DNA from: Camellia lanceoleosa
Taxonomy: Eukaryota > Streptophyta > Magnoliopsida > Ericales > Theaceae
NCBI GenBank assembly: GCA_025200525.1
Contig: CM045763.1
Location: forward strand, 57,677,530 to 57,741,529
Length of the DNA: 64,000 bases
Direction of reading: 5' to 3'
Shown here piece after piece: positions 56,481-64,000 of this stretch. The notes below the pieces were generated by a model. That model saw only the letters and a list, made by a program, of their open reading frames with translations. It did no database searches and was not told the origin of the DNA. The position numbers and the translations under genes were made by a program. The first letter of the stretch is position 1, and the number at the start of each line of letters is the position of its first letter.

Positions 56481-58186
56481 TGTGCATGTTATGTTGTTAG
56501 CGTTGTGTGCCATGTAGTTGCATTGCATGTTTGTATGCTTGCTTGCATGCTTAGGTCGCATTGCATTGTTGTGCATTACCTGCCTCTTGATCAACCATGA
56601 TTGAGGTTGGGTCCCTTGTATGTTTGTGTGCATTGCATTTGACATTGAAAGCATACTTGACTCTTTGGCCATCATGCATCGAAATCGTGATTGGTGGCCG
56701 GTCGAGCACCACACTCCTTGAGTCTTCAACATGATATGGAGTGTGGTGGTGCAAACATTGCTTTGAAAATACATTGCCATGCCTTGTTTGCCCTCTCTGC
56801 TTTGTCAGCAGGTTTCTGCGAGAAGTTTTGGCGATCGGCTACATACATGCCGGCAAGCAATTCATCAATGGCCGATAACTTCATCGTGACGGTGACCATT
56901 TCCCATAGCCGATGGACATTCCTCCTGGCGGTGGCACTCCACGATGCAAGAGCATACCTTGGGACTTGTCTTGATCTTGAGGTGCCAAGCAAGTGAAACA
57001 GAGGCAACATGTGTCATGGCAATGAATTTCTGGGCGAAGCAAATCCGAGCATGCGTGCATCCCTCTTCCCGAGGCCTTTTACTGCTTTCCATAGCTTAGT
57101 GAATTTGTTAATTTAATTAATTTGTAATATTTAGTTAGCTTGCGTAGTTAATTATTTGTATTATTCTTTTGGTCCCTCCGAGCGAGGGCGTAATTGTAAT
57201 AAGTGTGGGTGAGTGGGTGTATGTCTTCCAACCCCCATTTCTTTCTCCCTTTTATTTACTTGCTTATGATGGTAGATTAGGGCACGTTTACTTTGGCATA
57301 CCTTATGCTATGCATGCGTGCATCCATGCATTTGTTGACATGCATCGGGCTCGGTACATCATACAAACTGCATTGTATTTCAATTCGAAATTGAATACGT
57401 GTTATTTGTAGCATCCCACATGCCATCTTGAGGGGTAGCCGAGCCTGTCTAGATTGCATCCTTGCCTGTGTTGCATTAGCCATTTAACATGAACTAGGAT
57501 ATGCATGTTGCTAACTAGTTTATTGTTTTGGCACGGAGTACGATGTAAGTATTTTACGCTTTAGCATACCACATGCGTGTGAATGTTGCCATGACAGTAT
57601 GCTTACCATGCGGCTAAGTGCTTATATGAGATAAATTGTTTGAATGCCTGTGGGTGGAGGTTGGATTGCTTGAGTTGGAAAAACTCGTTGAAATCCGTGT
57701 TTTAGCCTACTTGCGAGTAGCAATTTCAAACTGTTTTCAAAACGAACGGATATGCAATGTTTATTTCCAAATTAGGCAATCTAGTCTATACTTGTTTGCT
57801 GTGCGCATAACATAGTAATTCTAGACTAATAATTAGAATAAGAGCATGTAATGTTTTCAAAATCGGATATCACGGTTAGTAGAGGCGGTCTTGACGAGGC
57901 GAAAGAATGCTCATAGTGACCTTCCCGATCGTACCCAAGCTCGAGCCAAGACCACTTTGGTGATGGCGAACCGCGTGGCCTTGACGAGTCGGGGTTTCCT
58001 AAATTTCCCATTTTAAAATATTTAGGTGGCGACTCATGTCTGGCAAAGCATCCATGTTTGGCACTACTTTTTCAAAATCGCTTTTCTTCAAAGCGATTTG
58101 CGAGTTGGACTCTTTGGTTGATTTAGAACCGCAACACACAAACAAGGAGTCCGAAGCATGGCGAGGTCCCCATGGACGTGTTCTGA

Positions 58187-58205
58187 TTTCGCGACTTCTG
58201 CTTTG
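58187..58205 (+). promoter_or_regulatory. Probable primer-binding region
   Basis: 'cgcgacttctgctttgaga' followed by 'ttttagagagctt' resembles the conserved leader after the 5' LTR of Tat/Ogre elements. The match is degraded, so the tRNA type is not named. Confidence 0.45.
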
Positions 58206-59075
58206 AGATTTTAGAGAGCTTTACTCGAACTCGTAATATCCTATTTTGATTTCATTTATGTGTTTCTTTGCATTGCATGTGCATTGGTGCGCCTAGGACA
58301 CCGTGTTGGCCATCTGTTATTCCTGAGCGGTTTGCCGGAGGCTTGTCTTGTCAAGGCATGTCCATAAAATTTGACGGTTGCGAACTCTGCCCGATATAGA
58401 ACACAAACCCCGGTTTTACCGGGGCACCCTTTTCGACCATTCGACCTAGTGCATATTCGGATCCATAGTGACCATTCCAAACTAGGACAGGTTGCTTACT
58501 CGATATAGGTTGTTTGAAACCGCTGCGTGCGTAGTGAAGCCCTAGCTCCTGACACAATAGGACAGGGAAACCCTACCCCAACATAGGGGTGTTTTGGCTC
58601 TCTCTTACTTGCTATATGCTTTTAGAGTGTATCTCTACAGGAACGCATATACCAGTTTGCGAGTCTGGGCATCGGGCCCAAGGGCACCGATATCGATTAT
58701 TGTAAGAAGCGATTATATCTGCGGTGTATCAGTTGATGATTTGGGCGATGATTTGGGAAACGATGACGATGAATGCTGATCGTTACGCTATGCTTATATC
58801 CGTTCCAGTGAAATTGAGCTAAGATCTTTGTCGGTTTCTCTTTTGCTAGGTAGTCACCGAACTATAGCTTGAAGGCTCCACTATCCCCGAGGTTCATCGA
58901 TTTGTGCTAATAGACTCTGTCGGTCGAGACTGATTCAAAGTGTCAGCGAGAGAAGGCTAGTTAGCCGCAGACCACGATATAACTACGGATCGGTGACCTT
59001 TGGCGATCGGGTTGAGATTTCCAAGCCTCTGCGGAACCACAGATATACCGATTGCTCGGTTAGATCGAGGACAAT
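58206..59075. other. Untranslated leader of the Tat/Ogre-type element
   Basis: It lies between the primer-site region and gag. No reading frame of note; several 'gatatcg/cgatat' and 'gatcgg' motifs. This is the usual place for packaging signals, but none can be identified by eye. Confidence 0.5.
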
Positions 59076-60399
59076 ATGTCTAGTCTGGAAGAGATGGTGC
59101 GCCAACTCGAGATAGTATGAAAACCATGCAAGAAGCGGCATGCATCAGCGAAGTCGCCAAGCAGCGAGTGGTCATAGCCCAGCGAGAGACAATTGCGAGC
59201 TAGAGCAACAAGCGGAGCACACCCGCAACAAGTTCCTCCTCCGGCGGAGCTCCGGCACTGAGGAGGCGCCAAATGTCGAGAAAATACGGACATTCCGACA
59301 GGCGAGCTCGCCCCAATTTTACCCACAATCCAAAACACCTACCAATCTGGGACTTTCCTTTGAGTTCAAGACGGACCCCACAATGGCAAGTTGAGTAAGT
59401 GGAAAAAGATGTTTAAGAAATCCCAAGGAGTCAAGTCCATTCCCGACATTGAGGATGGATATATCACAGACCTTGTGTGTGTTGCCGGATCGGTTCAAGA
59501 TGCCACAAATCGACCCGATTTGATGGGTCGAGACCCCATGGTGCACGAGGCTATTTTCGGATATCTTAAGGCCGATGGGCCTCACCGGACTCTGAGTTGT
59601 CTCTGTTTGGCGAACCTGTCGGTGTGGCGGTCATCTGTGGCGGAAGCGATGTTAAGAAGAATTGGGATGAGATGGCCAAGGCTTTTGTCGATCAATACTC
59701 CTACAATACACAAATTGAGATTACAACCCGTGATCTCGAGACGACTAGGCAGGAGCCGAAGGAAAGTTTCTCCGATTTTGTAACTCAGTGGAGGGCCAAG
59801 GCCTCAATGATGACCATTAGGCCAACAGACAAGGATCAAATACGGATGGTTGTCGCAACCTCCAACCCAAGCTCATCAGAAAATGATCGTTCTCCCATTC
59901 CCTACCTTTTGAGATCTACATGAGATGGGAGTACAAATCGAGGCGCTATAAAGCAAGGCCTTATTGACCCGGGAAAAAAGCGGCCGGGAGGGCATTTACC
60001 TGATTGAATCGACCACCGGTGGTGACAATTGCTATAACCGGACATGGGCATGGTCACCACCCCACACAAAAATGACCACCCCATTCACGGTGCCTTGAAA
60101 TTAGTTCTAAGCGGCCAAATACCCACCTCGGGGCCAAAGGGTGTTTACCCCGCATGCGTGTCTCATCCGCGACCCTGAGGGCCTTGATCCAAAAGAGGTA
60201 TCTGAAGCCACTGGAGCCACAACCATTACCAAAGAAACCCCCTCCCTCACATAACCTAGCTGATTACTGTGCCTTCCATCAGCGAGCTGGCCATGACATT
60301 GACATGTGCTTTCGTCTTCGCCATGAGATACAAAATCTGATCGACAACAAGGTTATCGCCATGCCAGTCGTGCAAAGTCTATCGGCATTTGATCAATAA
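59076..60399 (+). pseudogene. Tat/Ogre-type gag, frameshifted
   Basis: The start ATG at 59076 opens MSSLEEMVRQLEIV, then a TGA. The region continues in shifting frames. The core 59640-59870 reads WDEMAKAFVDQYSYN and TTRDLETTRQEPKESFSDFV then TQWRAKAS, typical of Tat gag. The C-terminal 60154-60399 has DYCAFHQRAGHDIDMCFRLR then HEIQNLID, the CxFHxxxGHxxxxC zinc-binding motif of this lineage. At least three frame breaks make it non-functional. Confidence 0.85.
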
Positions 60400-63300
60400 A
60401 CCTGTGGGGGATAATGTGACCATGTGATCGGGGGATGAACCACCTGCGGATGGCACTCGATTTACTCCGGATGTGGCGTTTGGCACGCACTGTTTTGAGC
60501 ATTTGTGAATGCTAATTTTTTTTGGTTTCTGACTTGGGTATTGGGTCAGTTTTTGTTGTGTTGCTTTGAGTCTGTCTCTTTATTTTGAGTCAGTCTTTTT
60601 ATTTCGTCTGTCTGTCGAGTCGAGTCTTGTTGTGTTGGAGTCGGGTGATTTCGGGGGTGTTACCTCGGACATCACCATTTTGTTTTGTGTTTGTCTTTTC
60701 GTTTTGTTTTGAGTCTGTTTCTGCCAGAGAGCCAGTTGTGCCAACAGACTTTGAATGAACAACAGTGATTTTTACGCTCTCGCGTTTGCTTCTGCCGTGT
60801 GCCAGTTGTGCCAGAAATTCTGAATGAGATAGCAGTATTTGACTGGGAACTTTGCCTTTTCTGTGCCTTGAAGTCATTGTAATGACCTAAGTTTTTCAAA
60901 ACTTTTTGAACACTGTGATGAAAACGAAGAGGAAGAAATTCCTTGGGATTTGCAAAAATTTGATCAATTGAGAGAAAGAGAGGCGTGCTAAGCCCTTAAT
61001 GAATGAAATCATGCTTGAAGGCATGAGTACTGAGAAGGATCCTGGTTCGATCCAGACTGGTTCCACACTATCTTCTGCGCGAGCGATTTGTCGCTTTCTT
61101 AAAAACTTTCAAAAAATGTTTTGCGCGGTCCTGCGAAGACATGTGTGGAATTGCTCTTGAGATTGTGCAGCTTAGGATCGCTCTCGGCCTCAAGACTCAA
61201 CCCCTTTGCTTTCAAACCTTGAACTTGGATTCAAAACGTTCAAAGGACAATCATGATGTGAGGCCTGTGTGGCCAGATTTGGAGCAGCCCTCGAACAAGA
61301 GGCACCAAAGTCAGATCAAGAAGGTTAGACCTCATCAGAAGAAGCTTGCAAAGTTAGAACAGAAGCACCCTTCGAACTAGGGGCAAAAAATATTCGATGT
61401 GCTCGAAGAGCCAAATGTGGATCCTTCTGCAAATCAATACAACACCCACTCTCCTGGATTCAGATGACTTCAGGATCTCAAAACCATTTGGCATGGACAA
61501 AGCTACACTTTTACCCTTTGAGAGGCTCATTTGGTGAAAACTGGAAGGCGACCGAGCAAAAGTTAGAGCAAAGAAAAGAATGAAAAAAAGAAAAAAGAGA
61601 AAAAATTCAAAGATACAAAAATGCAAAAAGAAAAGAAAAGAAAAATGCAAAAAAAGAATGAAAAGATGAAAGGAAAAGAAAAACAAAGCTCGCAAGGTCG
61701 AAAACCTGCAATAGGCGCCTTGGCAAAAGTTAGAACATAAAAAGGAGAGGTTAAATACCCGAGTGTACCTTAACCCCGAACTACGTAAGGCTTGATTCCC
61801 ATGTTTGGGATACGTAGGCAACTTCATTCTGAAGTCCAGCCATAAAACAATTCAAATTTGATTGTGTCCATGCGATGGTTTTGACCATCCTTGCCTTCTC
61901 TGTATCCGAAAGTTCGGTTGTAATCATCGCTCTGAGGACTGATCACAATGCGCCGCGGTGCCATTCACACAAGGGGCAACTTTCCGTTGCCATTCAAAAC
62001 GCCGCGATGTCACTTCAAACAAGGGGCAACTTTCCGTTGCCGCGGTGTCCTTCGAACAAGGGCAATTTTCCATTGCTATGGGTCCGAGGTTGTGCATCTC
62101 AAAGAGTTGGTTCCCTGCTTGTTGAGCGGTGGCCGTTTGCAAAAACAGTTTTTGAGAAGTTTTACTGAGGTTGACTATTCTCTCAAAAATCATTCCATTT
62201 TTCCAAAACTGGACCATTTTCTTGGACCCAAAAAGGAAAATTTTCGATTTACAACTGACTTGCATGATTTCAAATCAAAAATCGAATAAGCATGTTAATC
62301 TAACTTTCATGTTGGTCAAAATTGTTTTAAAACAAAAATGGTCGAAATAATGAACTAGGGGCAGTTGAGTCGGGTTTCTGTCTTTTCCCCGTCGCCGACA
62401 TACTTGCGGAAAGGGCACAAGAAGTCAACAACAAAATCAGAAAGCTCTCTCATCCTCCGAACAGCGAGGTATCAAGCCAAGTCACGAACCTGTTGGAATA
62501 GGCGAGATGTTCCACTTCCTCATCTGGGACAGATCTAACCACGTCAAACTCCCGGCAAGGCATCATCAACCGATGTTAGCTGCAGTTGCTACACACCCGG
62601 TTGTGGCTCAACCTCTGTGGGAAAGTTCAACTGCGTGTGCAGAAGAAAAAGAATCTAGCAGAATGCTAGGGGCAAGAGCCCGCAACTTCTTGTCTATCTA
62701 CCAACCACTCTGGGAAGGGATAAAAAAATTGAGAGATTGAAGAATAGAGAGATGTGCGTTTAGAGAAAAAGTGAGAAAATGGTTTTTTTTTTTTCAGAAA
62801 AACAGAGCTTGAGGGCCGAGTGATGTGAGAATCACAAATGAGAAAGGGTGGGAAATAGTACCCGGTGAAACAGGCTCCCTGTGCACATTTGAGTCTTGTG
62901 TTTTGTTTTGTCTGTTTCGATTCTTGTTTTGAGTCGTTTCGAGTGTCAATAGATATGTTTAGGTTGTTACCTTTTGTTTTCCGTTATTGAGTCTTTTTCG
63001 CTGTGTTCAGTTGTAGGCTCAATACCCAGTCGAAAACTCATTTTCTCAAATTTCAAAAATGATTTGTGGTGTGCTCAGAGTGTTGTGCCATTCGCCACAT
63101 TTGTGCAAAACAGTATTTGTTCTTTCATAAAACCGCAGGGTTCAACCCAGGTCATGTGAGAACAGTAGAACCAGGACCTATTTGAAGCTATGTGGGTTCC
63201 AGACTACAAAGCAAAAGAAAAGAGGAAAAATCGAAGCATCTGAGTGTGTTTCACCTCCAGCAAATTTCGTGGGATGTACCCCTTCAAGCCTTGTCAATGC

Positions 63301-63741
63301 TCCGAAGTATGGGTTTGCCTCTACCTCAAGCTCAAAATGTTTCTGCGGAAGTATCAACTCATGTCTCCGATGCGTAGCTCATTGTCAGTTTGCATACACG
63401 AGTTGTATCCTTTTGGAATCTATTGTGACTCCTCCGAGAGGTAAATCGGAGGTTGCGTTTGAATTGGTCTCGTTAAGGCGTGTATTTCCTTATTCAACAT
63501 TTTATTTCAAACACACTGTTGAGATTGCATCGAATATGCATTGATTATTGTGCACAGAATGTGTATACACACTCGTCCCACTTGCATTATGCTGCATGTT
63601 CCAATTGCATTGTTATGCACCCACTTCATTTGCATCATGATGCACATCCCAGTTGCATTGTTATACACTCATTTCACTTGCGCTATAATGCATGTTTCAC
63701 CCACATTGTTGTGCGCCTTTTTACTTGCATTGTTTCTCTTT
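60400..63741. other. Non-coding 3' region of the Tat/Ogre-type element
   Basis: No pol domains. It contains T/G-rich 'gttttgttttgagtctg' runs (60480-60730, 62880-63010), an A-rich 'gaaaagaaaa' patch (61560-61680), the paired motif 'ccgaactacgtaaggcttga' and 'gggatacgtaggcaact' (61775-61825) that recurs in related plant elements, a 50-bp-step repeat with 'acaaggggcaactttccgtt' at 61968 and 62018 (and a diverged third at 62054), and 'ttgcattgttatgcac'-type repeats at 63580-63735. Confidence 0.6.
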
Positions 63742-64000
63742 CCCCTCTCGCGTGTACTACGCTGAGAGGTTTCTTTTCGCTTTTTCTCTTTCTTCTCTCG
63801 CGTGTACTACGCTGAGAGGCTTTTCTCTTTCTTCTCTCGCGTGTACTATGCTGAGAGGCTTTTCTCTTTCTTCTCTCGCGTGTACTACGCTGAGAGGTTT
63901 CTTTTTGCTTTCCTCTTTCCTCTCTCGCGTGTACTGCACTGAGAGGTTTCTTTTTGCTTTCCTCTTTCCTCTCTCGCGTGTACTACGCTGAGGGGTTTTT
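63742..64000. repeat. Tandem array of hairpin-forming units at the window edge
   Basis: 'cgcgtgtacta' recurs at 63749, 63799, 63838, 63877, 63926 and 63975, so six units at steps of 50, 39, 39, 49 and 49 bp. Each unit has CTCTCGCGT and ACGCTGAGAG around a GTACT loop, an inverted repeat able to form a stem of about nine pairs with one bulge. Long and short spacers differ by a 'ttttgctttcctc' block. The array continues past the window. Peptides such as SLSSLACTTLRG in the three frames are translations of the repeat. Confidence 0.9.

Larger units (their letters stand above)
53828..58186 (+). repeat. 5' LTR of the Tat/Ogre-type element
   Basis: The left end TGTAGACACC is clear. The right end is set just before 'cgcgacttctgctttgagat' (58190), which resembles the lineage's TGGCGACT..CTGGGGA primer-site region; a similar 'ggtggcgactcatg' lies at 58025. 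A TATA-like 'gacatatatagggcc' is near 54688. It contains CCGGC-rich sequence at 54510-54600 and duplicated segments (cttccggggcttca near 54321 and 54492). Short reading frames in this region are not genes. Confidence 0.65.
53828..64000 (+). mobile_element. Large Tat/Ogre-type Ty3 element, gag only, runs off the window
   Basis: It begins TGTAGACACCCCATTTTTGA, the standard LTR start of this plant lineage. A very long LTR (to about 58186), a primer-binding-like site, a decayed Tat-type gag (59076-60399) and over 3 kb of non-coding sequence with tandem arrays follow. No protease, RT, RNase H or integrase signature was found before the window ends, and no second LTR start either. It looks like a non-autonomous (LARD-like) derivative, unless pol lies beyond 64000. 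Confidence 0.8.

Noticed and set aside
56343..57092. Frames of 70-145 codons on both strands rich in His, Met and Cys
   Set aside because: GCAT-rich simple sequence inside the Tat/Ogre LTR; overlapping frames on both strands and no domain.
63480..63991. Plus- and minus-strand frames such as SLSSLACTTLRGF
   Set aside because: Translations of the hairpin tandem array; three frames give related peptides.
63742..64000. Possible CRISPR-like array because of regular repeats with spacers
   Set aside because: The spacers are near-identical to each other and the context is a plant retroelement; this is an ordinary tandem repeat.

Overview
This is a nuclear chromosome segment from a flowering plant, most likely a eudicot. 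The evidence is spliced genes with GT/AG introns, a chloroplast-type N-terminus on one protein, (CT)n 5' leaders, a eukaryotic tRNA-Ser gene with a Pol III T-run terminator, and dense plant-type transposons (Tekay chromovirus, Ty1/copia, Tat/Ogre, CACTA, hAT and Harbinger-like elements). The species cannot be named from the sequence.

Layout. 1-12.8 kb is a nested transposon block. A fragment of LTR family B (1-591 and 9187-9409) is split by a degenerate Ty3/gypsy Tekay-type element on the minus strand (592-9186). A 170-bp tandem repeat follows, then the end of a CACTA element that carries a solo LTR of the same Tekay family (10382-12677, TSD GACAA). 14.6-20.3 kb holds a 5'-truncated, mutated Ty1/copia element. 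20.3-23.9 kb is AT-rich intergenic DNA with a few exon-like scraps.

23975-33540 is the first intact host gene, seven exons encoding a 479-aa ankyrin-repeat plus AAA+ (CbbX/CfxQ-like) ATPase. Its first intron has grown to 6.7 kb through two solo LTRs from different families, each with a perfect 5-bp TSD, and an exact 177-bp duplication. 35609-40905 is the second intact gene, five exons encoding a 456-aa TraB/Tiki-like, probably plastid membrane protein, with a Harbinger-type MITE starting 34 bp after the stop codon. tRNA-Ser(GCU) lies at 44491-44572.

41-49.5 kb is otherwise MITE territory. It includes an hAT-type composite element enclosing a PLAC8-family exon, a long foldback element and a small palindromic MITE. 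49.56-53.8 kb begins with a CACTA terminus and holds Ptta/En/Spm transposase exons, followed on the same strand by an RGLG/copine exon and a 72-nt LRR exon. From 53828 to the window end is a very large Tat/Ogre-type LTR element with an LTR of about 4.4 kb, a decayed gag, no recognisable pol and several tandem arrays. The last array consists of hairpin-forming units.

The two host genes are adjacent and co-oriented, but nothing shows that they work together. The main interest lies in transposon architecture: palindromic CTCGAG arrays inside the Tekay LTRs, host exons caught inside DNA transposons, and a gag-only giant retroelement.
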